Below the pieces are notes generated by a model that saw only the letters and a program-made list of their open reading frames with translations, did no database searches and had not been told where the DNA came from. Position numbers and translations under genes: made by a program. A DNA stretch of 64,000 nt from Salvator merianae. Taxonomy: Eukaryota > Chordata > Lepidosauria > Squamata > Teiidae. This document shows, piece after piece, positions 40,707-51,933 of this stretch. How positions within the stretch are numbered: the first letter of the stretch is position 1; each line of letters starts with the position of its first letter. The stretch is from assembly GCA_003586115.2 (NCBI GenBank), contig QVOM02000025.1:42266522-42330521 (forward strand), written 5' to 3'.

Positions 40707-43546
40707 TCTATCTTTCCATGAATAACCCTGTGAAGCCAGAGAGAAGCAGTTGCTTTGGATATCCTGTACATATAATAATCCCCACCATTTTATCCTTTCT
40801 CTTCTTGATAAATATGAAAAAGCACATATTTTCTTCTGTGTGCGTCAGTCTTTTACACTAGACCACAACTTTTCCACTGAAAATACACACACTGAAGATC
40901 TTTATTTTCTTGAGGAGGAATGCTTTGAAGAGCTGCTTGTGTGTGAACCTGACCCACCAGATTTGCTACAATTCTTCCTTGAAAGCAGCACCAGATCACG
41001 TGGTCTAGTGTGGGGGTGGGGCAAAACAGTGATTCATCATTAGGATTTGATGTCAGCAAATGCCATTCTGATCTGTAGAAAGCGCTGTTCACAGACATCT
41101 GATTTGCCGAAGTCTGAGCAGCCAGACAGTGACCATGTGTGACCACTGCTAACGGAGGCCCAGGAAGATCTTTCAGGGAACCAAATCAGAGCAAGATGGA
41201 AACATCCTACAAGTGGTGAAGGCTTGAAGAAAACAGCAGCTGGTTGGGTGATTTACCATTGAACTAGAAGTCTGATAAACCAAGTCACATTAATAACAAA
41301 AAATCATAGACTCGCATCATTAAAGTGACATTTGCTACTCCCACACAAAGTGCATTTTTTGGTCTTTAAAGCAGATTTGAGGTGGTCTAAGATTTCTAGC
41401 AGCTACATGCTGCCATCTCTAAGCTTCTTTTAGTCACTTTTTAAAATGTATAAAGATGCAGCCTAAAGCCTAGATCCTGAAATCACTTTCCTAGGAATAA
41501 GTACTGCTCGGCATTTCCATGGCTTGGATTGCTTTAGAAATCCACGAAATTAGATGCAAGTTGCTCTGAAGTTCATAGTTTCAGATGCTATTATTTGGCT
41601 AGTTTTTCAGAGGGAAAATTCCTGTTTGATCCAACCTCATACATGTTTAGGCATGCAGAAGAATCATACCAAATTTGATTATTAGAGAATCAATCATGTA
41701 GGAATTTCCATCTACAAAAGATATAATTATTTAAGTTTTTATTATTATTATTAATTTATAATGAATTATGGCAATAAAATATGTCAGTATACCACACATT
41801 TTAAACACCTTTTATTTATTCTCCTGTCACTTGGATAATTTTAACCTCCTAATTACCTAATTAACCTAAGCAATGCCAAGGTTGCTATTAAGATTATAAA
41901 ATCAGCTGTTTTTGAAAACTGAACAAGCCAAAGAAATATATCTTACAATTCACAGAGCTCAGTCACATTTTGGACTGTTACTACTTAACATTGGAAGGAA
42001 ATTTAAAATCATTACACTGTGCTCACTCTTAACTTATAATCACTTTAAAAATAGCCTATACAGAAAGGAGAGAAAAGCCATCAACACATTTCATATTCCT
42101 TTCAAATTTATCATCCAGCATTTCTTCATCTTAGAACTCTGCCTCTCTTAACAGCAAAACCAGCTCTTCTCTGAAATCGACTGTCCAAACATTTTTATAG
42201 CCGTCTCCTTTCTTACTTTCTAGACAATTTCAGTTATTTAACATGTGAATCATATCATCTTGCACTTCTTAAATGCATACACAAAAGTGTGGCTGTGGGC
42301 CAATGAAGAAACAGATTTTCCTATTGCTTCCAAATGTGCTGGATCAAGAGCCATTAAATATTGATAAGTTTTCTTCCCAGTTGCAAGCAGAAAACAAGCC
42401 ATGCTTCAGTTCAATCCTGCTCCTCTTAAATAATCCCCAGAAATAACAGAGGCATTATAGAATGGAGTCTCCCATTTAACTTCCCACAATGCATTACTCT
42501 GCTGGAAAAAAAATTGTCTTACCAGCAATTAAGTTTTTATCTATAAATAGTATTAGAACTATGTCTCCAACTTCATTTATTTCCCAATTCCAATTTTAGC
42601 TGTATGAAATCTCACTTTAGTGCCGCATCCGATACCTCAGTTGTATTAGCATTACCAACATCTTACCTTAGGACACATGTTCCGTCAGGCACTCAGCAAT
42701 TTTCTTCTTCAGCCTGTTAAGGCAAACAGCTTTCAAAGAAGACGTTCTTTATTTCCTCAGCTAATAGGAAGCCCAACAGCTGTTACTTAATACCTACAAG
42801 AACTCTGCAAGGGCTCAAATCCAGTTTTAATCATGTTAGTTTTCTTCACACTCTATTCTTCCATATTAAAACAAGTCAAAACAAAAACACACAATCTAGC
42901 CACACCACGTTGTGTGATGAAATGAAACAAGATTACATTTAACATACTTATTTAGAGATAAAACATCAGTCATTTTTATTCAAAAAATGTATACAAAAAG
43001 TCATGTCTATAAAAATGTTGTGATAAATCATCAAAGTTAATAAACTTGTTAATATCTTTCCTCTCTAATCCTTGTAGACCAAAAGCAAAACAGTACACAT
43101 TTAATGACTTGTTTGGAAAACTGGAAGAAGTATAACCACCTTTTTGGAGAAAGTAAAGTGAATCTGGATAAAAGCCTGCTCTGCAATAAAAAAGAGAGAA
43201 TTTTGACTTCAACAACACGTCAAGACCATTTTAATCAAGTCTTTAAATTCCCACATCTTGTATCTCCATTTTGTCTGATATCATTGATTCTGGCCAAGAA
43301 TATAAGTCATGCTCATAAAATCCCATTCTTAATGTGAAGAATGGCTCTAAGTATTAACTGAAGTTCCAAAACAGGTGTATTATGCACCAAACCATAAACA
43401 CGGTACTATTTATATTATAATCCTTGACTACATGAATTAGAATCAACACAGAGAACAAAGTCTGGAAAGAATCTTGCTCTGCTGTTTGCATTCAAATGTT
43501 ATATTTATAACCTTCTTTTCACTAAAGGAACAATAAGGAACACTAA
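40707..43546. other. No gene recognised; one splice-bounded candidate
   Basis: AT-rich. 41400-41450 shares CATGCTGCCATCTCTAAGC with 23645. 41466-41530 looks like a decayed dispersed repeat (CTAGGAATAAGTACTGC). A 47-base splice-bounded stretch lies at 42667-42713. Confidence 0.4.
42667..42713 (-). other. Candidate small exon bounded by splice signals
   Basis: On the minus strand ttgccttaacag precedes 47 bases ending CCTAAG|gtaaga. It lies 4 kb upstream of the first recognised REELD1 exon and could be a 5' UTR exon of that gene. No homology was recognised, and matches like this occur by chance. Confidence 0.2.
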
Positions 43547-44432
43547 GACTGCGGTCACAGTTTGAGGTTTCAGTCCATCCCTGGACTGATCTGGCCTGAT
43601 CACACCTATAGTGCTGCCACTGCTGTCACCACAGCCCTTGTGGGACCTCTAGTAAAAGGTAAGTTGAGGTGGGGAGTGGCAGGAGGCAGCCATGGTATGA
43701 GGGCTCAGAGGGAGTTATAGCAACGGTGGCAGTGGTGTTGGGAAGTATTGGAACTGCATGACCTCCTCTGGCCTGGTCACACCTACCATGCCACCACTGC
43801 ATCTGCTGTCATCTGAGCCCTTGTGGATCCCTTGATAAAAAGTAAGTTGGGGCAGTTGGGGAAGGGGGGTGGCAGGAGGCAGTTGTGGCAGGGGGCTCAG
43901 GGGCATGACAGCTTTGGTGGCAGGAGGCAACAGCAGTTTTGGGGGCATCAGGGAGGTGGCATGTGCACAGATGGCAGTGGCAATATTGCGGAGGCATTGG
44001 GGTGGTGAGAGACAGCCATGGCGGGTGGCTCAAGGGGTGACAGCATTGGTGACGGAAGGTGGCAATGGCATTGGGGGACCAATGGAGGGGTGGTGTGTGC
44101 AGTATTCGGGAGCCATCAGGAGCAGTAGAGGGTGGTAGAGGTGGCCTTGGCAAGGGGGCTTGGAGGACTGACAGAGTCAGTAGCAGGAGGTGGTGGCAGG
44201 AAATGGCTGTGGCAGAGGGCATTGGGGAGTGGGACTGGGGGTCAGTAGGCCCTTGCCTGGCTGGGTTCATTTCTTGGTGAAACAGACTCAGTGCTGGGAT
44301 TATCTGAATTTAGGATAATCCCATTGCAGGCAGGAAAGTCCTCAGAAAAAAATGGGAATGCAATTTGGCATCTGGTTTCTGAGGACCACAGCCAGTCTCC
44401 ATCCTTAAAAATTACGAGATGTGACTGTGGCC
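43547..44432. mobile_element. Probable DNA element with G-rich internal repeats, family G
   Basis: 886 bases starting GACTGCGGTCACAG and ending, inverted, GGCCACAGTCACA, with TAA on both sides (43544-43546, 44433-44435). The interior is G-rich, with degenerate repeats of GGTGGCAGGAGGCAG and an internal duplication (the GGCCTGATCACACCTA block recurs about 180 bases later). Donor-like gtaagtt motifs occur at 43669 and 43842. Reading frames over this stretch reflect the repeats. Confidence 0.6.
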
Positions 44433-45130
44433 TAAAAATATAAAATATGTATCATTCAAAATATATACTATAAATACTATTGATAACAGGAAACAGAGCA
44501 GACAGAGGAAGTTCTTTTTCAAGCTGCTTTGGGCACATCAAAGTTATTGCTACATAATGATTTTCTAATTAGCCTTGACCATATTTACGAGGCCAGGGAG
44601 TAACTAAAACCTTACCCAGGAGTAAACACAATGAGCTCTATGAAATTTAGTCCCAGGTGAGTGTGGGGTTTCAACCACTGCAGGGTGAGATCCAGGCACT
44701 GTTATTGGGCAGGCACCCCAAGGGAATGGGCATGAAGTCCATACTGTGTACTGACCCAGAGCTTTCGAGATACTGCTACAGCTTGTTGGGAACTTGAAGT
44801 GCGGGTGGAACTCTGCCATATTTTTGACTGTCCAGCAGTGATTCTGGGCAAATTTTTCGCCCTTGAGCTGATTTTACTGGTAATTGTGTGTGTTTTCCTA
44901 GGGATCAGCAAGGTGGCCTCAGAGTAAGTGGAACAGAATTAAAGTAGATCACCTTTCAGGGGTTGGAGAGGCTCAGTGGTTGAATGTCAGCAACCGTGTT
45001 TGTCCACTACACCCCAGAGGCACCCAAAAGCCTCTGAAAAAAGGACATGTGGATGGTGCCTAGGAGAGCAGGGCTAAAATCAGAAACAGTATGAAGCAGC
45101 TTTTTAAGCAGGTTACCTAAATCAAATCTA
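44433..45130. other. No gene recognised
   Basis: 44610-44670 resembles a decayed dispersed reptile repeat (ACCCAGGAGTAAACACAATG ... GTCCCAGGTGAGTG). The remainder shows nothing. Confidence 0.35.
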
Positions 45131-45142
45131 TATAAGAAGACA

Positions 45143-45305
45143 TTCCAATAATTCAGTGGTAGAACAAATGCCTGGAAAGCAGAAGGCTGCAAATTCAGTC
45201 CCTGGATTCTCCTTAGAAGAACATAATGGCTAGCCACTTCTGTGTCTGCCAAGAAAACTGCATGGTGAGTCCATATAGTCACCACCGACTCAGTAGTACC
45301 AAATC
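45143..45305 (+). mobile_element. tRNA-derived SINE remnant
   Basis: CAGTGGTAGAACAAATGCCT, then GGAAAGCAGAAGGCTGCAAA and TTCAGTCCCTGG resemble a tRNA-like SINE head with A-box and B-box-like stretches, decayed. The downstream part contains CTGCCAAGAAAACTGC, the inverse of a motif at 1745 and 6592. Confidence 0.5.
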
Positions 45306-45524
45306 CACAAAAATATAACACCAGGTCACAGAGCACACAAATTTGAGCCCATCAACTCTCTTCTCCTGAAGATCCCAAAATGAAGCTTTTGATAACTTTC
45401 TTATTCCTACAAACTTTGGGTCTATTATAATTTTCTTCACTGTTGAAAAGATAAACAGTGAAATGTAGTCAAATTGCCTTTTGTATACAAATAATAGCTA
45501 TAAATGTCTAATCAAATGTAGGGT

Positions 45525-45945
45525 TAGGGTTAGACAAATTCATGGAGGATGGGTATATCAATAATTACTGGAATTGATGCCTAGGTACCACCTCAGACCC
45601 TCAGATCTGGTCACATTCTTAGCCCAGTGTGGATGCAGTCTAAGCCTCAGATAATCACCTCCCTTACAAAATCATGCTGCAATGTCTAGGCCTCTTCAGC
45701 CATGAAAAATGCATAAGTACCACCTCCAGGTTGGAGAAACAGGCAAGATCCCTCAAAAGACCATTTGCAGGGAGTTGAGAGCAGGTGAAGATTTGGCCAG
45801 CACTAAGTGGTGCTAAAAGACAGGTTCCATCAGTCAGTCCAGTTCAGTGACTCTGTTTGCCAGCAAGAAAGATGTTAGTTGGTTTTTGCCTCCAACCTTC
45901 TTTATTTTAGCTGTGGCCTGATTCAGCGGGGCTCCTCTTATGTGC
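45525..45945 (+). mobile_element. CR1-clade LINE 3' part, interrupted
   Basis: GTTAGACAAATTCATGGAGG and the later CACCTCCAGGTTGGAGAAAC, CATTTGCAGGGAGTTGAGAG and GATTCAGCGGGGCTCCTCTT occur in the order of the family's 3' end. Foreign or decayed sequence separates them at 45600-45710. Confidence 0.6.
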
Positions 45946-46261
45946 ACACTGTAACCATTGGGATCTGTTCTCAGGTTGTATAAAATTGCACTTCACTCTA
46001 GCTTACTGCTTTGGTTTTGTATAATTCAGGAAACCCTTTTGGTATTTTTAAGCCCTCTTGTCTTCCAGGATCAAGAAACCACACACAACCTGGCCAAGAA
46101 TTACATGTATGCTGCCATGTCACATGCAGTTATGTTTGCATTATCCTGATGCAGTGTTCTTCATTAACTCTGCAAAAGCAGATGGGAATTAAAAAATCGG
46201 TTATTTTCCTGAGATATGCAAGTATTGCACAAGTTTATTTGAAACAACACTCTTAAATAAA

Positions 46262-46358
46262 GGGTGATTCTGTGGGTCTTCCTTTGATCACACCAGCTTG
46301 AGGAAGGGAGGCTTCTAGTATGCCTGCTGCTAGTATACCAACTGGGGCAGAATCGCCC
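46262..46358. mobile_element. Palindromic DNA element, family B copy 3 (internally deleted)
   Basis: 97 bases with ends GGGTGATTCTG and, inverted, GGGCGATTCTGCCCC. GGCTTCTAGTATGCCTGCTG is shared with copy 1. Flanking triplets AAA and AAT do not match exactly. Confidence 0.6.
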
Positions 46359-47206
46359 AATGTTTGTTCTTTTTAGGTGTGGAAGTGTTAAAGAGCCATT
46401 GGTTAAATGTTGTTAAAAACATTCTAGATATGTGGAAACAAAGTAGATTAGCTATTTGTAAGAGTCATTTTATGAGATGAAGATAAAAAGGTAAAGTCAC
46501 GCTGTGGAGTCGAGCTCAGCTCCTGGATGCGCATGTGTTTTGTTTTGTCTTCTTGGCAGCAATACAAAAGGGATTTGCTTTGGCGTTTCTTCCAGGATGT
46601 TTCTTTGACTTCTCACTCTAGCCTATTGCCCTGGGATTTCTTGGTAGTTGCCCATTTAATTATTAACCAGGTCCAACTCTGCTTAGCTTTTTGATGCAGA
46701 CAGTCAACCATGCATTGCCACCTGCTACAATAAGAAAGATGGAAGGGATACAGTAGACTTGCTACTGGTACACTTTTTAATCTATCTTTAGGGAAAAGAT
46801 GTAATAAACTTGAAAGAACTTCTACTTTCTTCTATATTAAGAGAAAACACCAACAGAAGACCAGTGATTTATATTTATATTTAAGTTGTAGTACTTTCTA
46901 TTGTCCTTGTCAAGAAATTATTGATGCATACCTTAAATAGCTGACCATATTTCCTTGTCCGAAAAGCCTTTAGGAATTTGTGGATGTCAGAATTCACCAC
47001 CTTAGCCCGTTTGTTTCCAGGCCTCAAAATCAGGACACAGTTTTAGTAGTAAAAGTTAATCTTGCTTATTTATTGGCGACAACAGAATACAAAGGATAAT
47101 TGCAAGTAGTAGGCATATAACAGTTCCAAACCATTCTCCTTTCCCACAGCTCCCTGTCCAGCACAGTATTGCTGCCCTGAATTGCTACAGGATGCTTTGT
47201 AAATAT
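46359..47206. other. No gene recognised
   Basis: No conserved exon or clear repeat. Confidence 0.4.
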
Positions 47207-47420
47207 AAGAACATAAAAGAAGCCCTGCTGTATTAGGCTACAGCCCATCCTGTCCAGCATCCTGTCTCACACAGTGGCCCACCAATTGCTTCTGGGCATT
47301 CTCAAGAGGAAGACAAGGGTGAAACCCTCACCTGCTCTTGACTTCCTGTAAATGGCCTTTAGAGGTATCTTAGCTGTCTCTCCAACCTGGAGATGGTACT
47401 TATGCATCTTTCAAGGCTAA
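47207..47420 (-). mobile_element. CR1-clade LINE 3' end
   Basis: ATAAGAACATAAAAGAAGCC, then CCAGCATCCTGTCTCACACA and CTCTCCAACCTGGAGATGGT. Same family as 18254-18500; 5'-truncated. Confidence 0.8.
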
Positions 47421-47931
47421 CAAGGCCTAGACTTTATAGACTGGTTTTGTAAGGAAAGTGGTTATCTGAGTCTTAGGCTGCATTCAAACTGGGCTGGTGA
47501 GGGTCTGAGGACTACAATGTTTGTCTTGATGCAAGGGGTGCCCCTGGACATGTAGCATGCCTCCAAAGGCCAGCAAGCATCCTTGGAGACATCCTTTCAG
47601 CAGAGCAGTAAGAATGACTCTGAGGGTGCTGGCTACCCTTAAGTACTCATGCCACCACTGTGTAAATTTATTATTTATTTATTTATTTATTTATTTATTG
47701 GATTTGTATGCCGCCCCTCTCCGAAGACTCGGGGCGGCTTACAACATATAAATACACATAATAATAATAAAATAATCCAATCTTGTCCAATTTAAAACCC
47801 ATCTAAAATTGCAATCAGCAAACCATCTAAAACTACAATTTAAAATCTATCTAAAACCCCAAACCTAACATACATTCCTAACTAACATTCACACTACACA
47901 GTCATCCTACCAATCAAGTGGAGCATCAAAT

Positions 47932-48809
47932 TCAGTGACCCCAGGCCTGGTTCCACAGGGTTGGAGCCGCCACAGAGAAGGCCCTTCCCCTGGGGCCCGC
48001 CAGCCGACATTGATTGGCTGACGGGACCTGGAGAAGGCCAACTCTGTGGCTCCTGACCGGCCGCTGGGATACATGAGGCAGGAGACGGTCCCGTAAGTAA
48101 CCTGGTCCTAAGCCATGTAGGGCTTTATAGGTAACTACCAACACTTTGAATTGGGTACGGAGACTAACCGGCAGCCAATGCAGCTCGCGGAGTGTTGGAG
48201 AGACACTGGCATATCTAGGCAAGCCAGAGATAGCTCGCGCGGCTGCATTTTGGACTACCTGCAGTCTCCAGACACTCTTCAAAGGTAGCCCCATATAGAG
48301 AGCATTGCAGTAGTCGATCCCCGAGGTGATGAGGGCATGAGCAACTGTAAGGAGGGACTCCCTATCCAAATAAGGCCGTAACTGATGGACTAACCGAACC
48401 TGGGCAAATGCTCCCCTCGCCATAGCTGACAGATGATGTTCCAAAGTCAGCTGCGGATCAAGGAGCACACCCAGGTTACGGACCTTCTCTGAGGAGGTCA
48501 ACAATTCCCCCCCCCCAAAGTAATGGATGGACAGATGGCCGAGTCCTTGGGAGGTAACACCCACAGCCATTCCGTCTTGTCAGGGTTGAGTCTAAGCCTG
48601 TTGACGCCCATCCAGACCCTGACAGCCTCCAGACACCGGCACATTACATCGACCGCTTCACTGAATTGGTGCGGGGTGGAAATGTACAGCTGAGTATCAT
48701 CAGCGTATTGATGGTAACTCACCCCATAACGACGGATGATCTCACCCAGCGGTTTCATGTAAATGTTGAATAGCAGGGGGAGAGGACAGACCCCTGAGGC
48801 ACCCCACAA
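47932..48809 (-). pseudogene. LINE ORF2, catalytic YADD and C-terminal part
   Basis: Two overlapping frames continue the protein. 48498-48809 carries YHQYADDTQLYI, the catalytic motif C. 47932-48570 carries LGVLLDPQLTLEHHLSAMAR, TSGIDYCNALYMGLP, LHWLPVSLRTQFKVLVVTYK and RAFSVAAPTLWN, the typical L2 C-terminus. They are separated by a C-run at about 48507-48518. Confidence 0.9.
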
Positions 48810-49585
48810 ATAAGGGGCCTAGGGGCAGACCTCTGCCTCCCTACTAACACCGACTGCAACCAACCAGACAGGTAGGAGGAAAACCACCGTAAAACGGTGG
48901 CTCCCACTCCCAACCCCTCCAGCCGGCGTAGAAGGATACCATGGTCAATGGTATCAAAAGCCGCCGAGAGGTCAAGAAGCACCAGGATAGAGGAATAACC
49001 CCTATCCCGAGCCCGCCAGAGATCATCTATCAGTGCGACCAGGGCAGTCTCAGTGCTGTAGCCGGGCCTGAAACCAGACTGCCACGGGCCTAGGTAATTG
49101 GCTTCATCCAAGGACCGCTGGAGCTGGAACGCCACCACCTTCTCGACAACTTTCCCTATAAAGGGGAGGTTGGAGACAGGACAATAGTTGTTTAAAACAG
49201 TTGGGTCCAGGGAAGGCTTCTTGAGGAGGGGGCGCACAATCGCCTCCTTGTAGGGAGCTGGAAATGACCCCTCCCTCAAAGAAGCATTTACAATCGCCTG
49301 GACCCAGCCCCGTGTCACTTCCCTGCTGGTTGAAACCAGCCAGGAGGGACATGGATCCAATAAACAGGTGGCGGAGCTCACAGCTCCCATGGCCTTGTCC
49401 ACTTCATCAGGCATCACCGGTTCAAACTCTTCCCATATAACTGGACAAAGACGTGACCCAGTCACCTCGACTGAAACATTTTCAGTCGACACTGCTTCCC
49501 AGTCAGAGTCCAGGTCTGCCCGAATCTGAGAAAAATTTATTAAAATCCTCAGCACTACCCTGCACGGGTTCTTCCTCCCCCCCAC
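48755..49585 (-). pseudogene. LINE ORF2, reverse transcriptase N-terminal part
   Basis: A 276-residue frame with NYCPVSNLPFIGKVVEKVVA, GPWQSGFRPGYSTETAL (finger motifs), VLLDLSAAFDTIDHGIL (motif A with its catalytic Asp) and ICGVPQGSVLSP (motif B). It loses frame just after motif B. Confidence 0.9.
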
Positions 49586-50964
49586 ACACCAAGGAGGGAG
49601 CGAGTCACCCTAAACAGGGCGGCTGGGCGAGATTCCGCAGACGCAATCACTGTGGAAAGATACGCCGATCTTGCCACCTTGATCGCCACAAGATAAGTCT
49701 TAATATAAGAACTTAGTTGTGTTCGGTCAGACTCGGATTTACTGGCCCTCCAACGGCTCTCTAGACGTCTCTTCTGGCATTTCATCCCCCTGAGTTCCTC
49801 GGTGAACCAAGGAGACTTTCTGGGTCTACTACCACAGAGAGGTTGCATAGGCGCAATCCGATCAAGAGCCCCCTTCGCGTCCATATTCCAGGCCATTGCC
49901 AGGGACTCCGCCGAATTGTGTATAAGCAAGTCCGGTACTTCCCCAAGCACCCTTTGAAAGCCCATCGGGTCCATTAGGCGTCTGGGGCGGAACCACCTAA
50001 TCGGTTCCGCCTCCCTACGGTGAAGGATTGGCACGCCGAAGTCAAGCCGTAGCAGAGAATGATCTGACCATGACAAGGGCACACTATCTAAGCCCCTTAA
50101 AATCAGCTCATTACTCAACTGTCCCGAGAGGAATACCATGTCGGGTGTGTGTCCCTTCTCGTGAGTCGGGCCCTGAACTACCTGGGTCAGGTCCATGGTT
50201 GCCGTGGAAGCCATGAACTCCTGCGCCAACCCCAAGGATTTGCCGAAGGATGGCACATTAAAGTCCCCCAAGACTATAAGTCTGGGAGACTCAACGACCA
50301 GCCCGGCCACCTCCTCAAGTAGCGCAGGCAGGGCAGTCGACACATAGTTGGGAGGTAGGTACGCGAGCAACAAGCCCACCTGAACCCCTAGGTCCAACTT
50401 CACAAAGAGGAACTCACAACCCACAATCTCGGGAGCAGCGAGCCTGCGCAGGCTAAGCGTCTTCCAGGCAATAATCACCACTCCGCCACCCCTTCCCTGG
50501 GGTCGCGGCTGGTGCCACACCTGAAACCCGGCTGGGCAGATTTCCGAGAGAGGAACACCTCCCTCAGGGCCCAGCCAGGTTTCAGTCACACATGCCAGGT
50601 CAGCCACCTCGTCCGAAAGCAGGTCCCGAACGAGGGGAGCTTTATTATTCACTGACCTGGCATTAAGCAGCAGCAGCCGGAGCTCAGGGCCCGGACATTG
50701 CCTATCACCAGTACCACGGGTTGAGCCTCTAGGTGATTCTGATTCTGAGGGGCTAGAACGGGGAACCGCTTTTAAGCAGCGAGCCCTCGTTCCCCGAGTG
50801 CGGCCTACCCCCCGGCTCCCGCCATATCTGCCTCTCCCCAGCAAAACCGGTATGTTCTGACCCTCTACCATCCCAGAGATCGCCCCTCCCCATCCCCCGG
50901 CCCCGTCCTCCCTCGGCAGGCCGGTCCCTCCACTCCCCACACACTCACCACCCACACTCCACAT
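49555..50964 (-). pseudogene. LINE ORF2, endonuclease part
   Basis: A 469-residue open frame with endonuclease motifs in order: LLLLNARSVNNK (residues ~95-106), CVTETWL, GRGGGVVII, LIVLGDFNVP and SWSDHSLLRLDFG. These match the exonuclease-endonuclease-phosphatase fold that nicks target DNA in L2/CR1-clade LINEs. The frame ends at a G-run where the linker to the reverse transcriptase begins in another frame. Residues before about 85 are Gly/Arg-rich, without a domain. Confidence 0.88.
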
Positions 50965-51055
50965 CTAATCCAAACACACCCAACCAAACAAGCTATCCAA
51001 CCCCTTAATATCCCAGCACCCTCAAATCCCCCCCCAAAAAAAAATTAAACCCTCG

Positions 51056-51658
51056 TTAAAAACTCTTCCTCCCACACCCACTCCACGGCCTCCTCCTGGG
51101 CGGCCAGAGCCTCCTGTAGTTGCTTGAAGCAGCTCCCGGCCCTGCTCCAGGGTGCCGACCTTCTCTTCCAGGGCAGCCCTCAGCTCTTCCCCTGGGCCCT
51201 ACTCCTCGGCTCCGCTCCCCCCCTCCCCGAGTCACGGGAGCGGCTGCTTCGGAGCTCTCAGAGACCCAATCCGGCAGGGCCTGGTATTCAGGGGCCAGAA
51301 GAGGGTCCTTGAGGCGTGCCTGTAGGGCTGCAACATGGAGATCCTTCTCCCACAGGCTCTGCTGCAGCCCCTGGCTCATAACTCGCAATGGGGTCCCAGC
51401 GGAGTCCTCTTCTTCCCCGGGAGGCCCTCGAAGGCCAGGCTGCTCCGCGGGAAGCAGCTGGCTGAGGGAGACGAAGTGCCCTCGCCAGACAGAAGCCGCG
51501 GCCTTCCTTGCCTCCAGGCTGCTCTTCCGGGGGACAGGATCTCCTCCGGGCTCCCAGGCCTCCAGAGGACCCCCCAGTTCTCTCTCCAGCGAGCGGACCC
51601 TGCCCAGGCGCTCCTTCCCGCTGACGAGGACGGTCCGCAGCTTCTTCCTCACCCGCAC
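51056..51658 (-). pseudogene. Possible LINE ORF1 remnant or GC-rich 5' UTR
   Basis: A 200-residue frame rich in Arg, Gly, Pro and Glu, upstream of the endonuclease frame in the same LINE. Its N-terminal half (LGRVRSLERELG...) has a heptad-like, Leu-spaced character that could be the coiled coil of an ORF1 protein, but no domain is recognised. High GC keeps several frames open on both strands, so it may be non-coding. Confidence 0.3.
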
Positions 51659-51693
51659 AAATTGCAGGCAGCTGCATGAGAAACTCCCCTATG

Positions 51694-51719
51694 CTGTGCT
51701 GTGCTGTGCTGTGCTGTGG
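51694..51719. repeat. Pentanucleotide repeat (GCTGT)n
   Basis: About five GCTGT units directly at the 5' edge of the LINE. Confidence 0.9.
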
Positions 51720-51933
51720 TATTGCTGGGGTGGTATTTTTTGACCTGCTAAAAATGGATGATTGCTGAGGCCATTTCTAACACACCAAAAATGTAGCTGT
51801 GTTCTCACTTTAAAACTGGGAGTCTTCCATGCCCCAGCTTTGCAGGTAGTGAGGAGCCAGCTGCATGATTGTAAAAGCACCAATGTGCTCCATCCCATAA
51901 AGCACTGCAGTCCCCTCTCATGTGAATGCAGCC

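Larger units (their letters stand above)
47666..51690 (-). mobile_element. Near full-length L2-type LINE, about 4 kb, frameshifted
   Basis: Minus-strand order: a GC-rich 5' region (51690-50965), an apurinic-type endonuclease (50700-49900), a reverse transcriptase (49200-48600), an L2-type C-terminus (48500-47940), then a 3' end with GGGGCGGCATACAAATCC and an AATA tandem tail (47699-47666). Frame breaks occur near 49575, 48790 and 48510; two of these coincide with C/G homopolymers. Otherwise the proteins read well, so the copy is young relative to the other LINEs here. No clear target-site duplication was found. Confidence 0.92.
47476..51933. mobile_element. DNA element (family H) split by a LINE insertion
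   Basis: The left end GGCTGCATTCAAAC after TTA and the inverted right end GGCTGCATTCACATG followed by TTT share their first 11 bases. The two halves (about 190 and 245 bases) lie on either side of the LINE at 47666-51690, which suggests the LINE inserted into an older element of roughly 430 bases. Confidence 0.5.

Noticed and set aside
40200..40771. Arg-rich frames on both strands
   Set aside because: They overlie the CpG-rich palindrome of family E; both arms translate similarly because they are inverted copies.
43715..44280. Pro/Ser/Thr-rich (minus) and Gly-rich (plus) frames
   Set aside because: They are translations of the degenerate G-rich repeats of element G, without initiation context or homology.
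45143..45215. A tRNA gene
   Set aside because: The tRNA-like stretch has decayed box sequences, lacks a complete cloverleaf by eye, and continues into SINE-like sequence.
45519..45534. Telomere-like TAGGGTTAGGGTTAG
   Set aside because: Only about two and a half units, and they merge into a CR1 fragment whose own sequence contains the GTTAGACAAATTC stretch; not an interstitial telomere.
48755..50964. An endonuclease/reverse transcriptase host gene
   Set aside because: Domain order, the AATA-repeat tail and L2 motifs show a LINE, and the frame is broken.
51120..51743. Long overlapping reading frames on both strands in GC-rich DNA
   Set aside because: They lie in the 5' region of the LINE, where high GC removes stop codons on all frames; the plus-strand frames have no homology or splice context.
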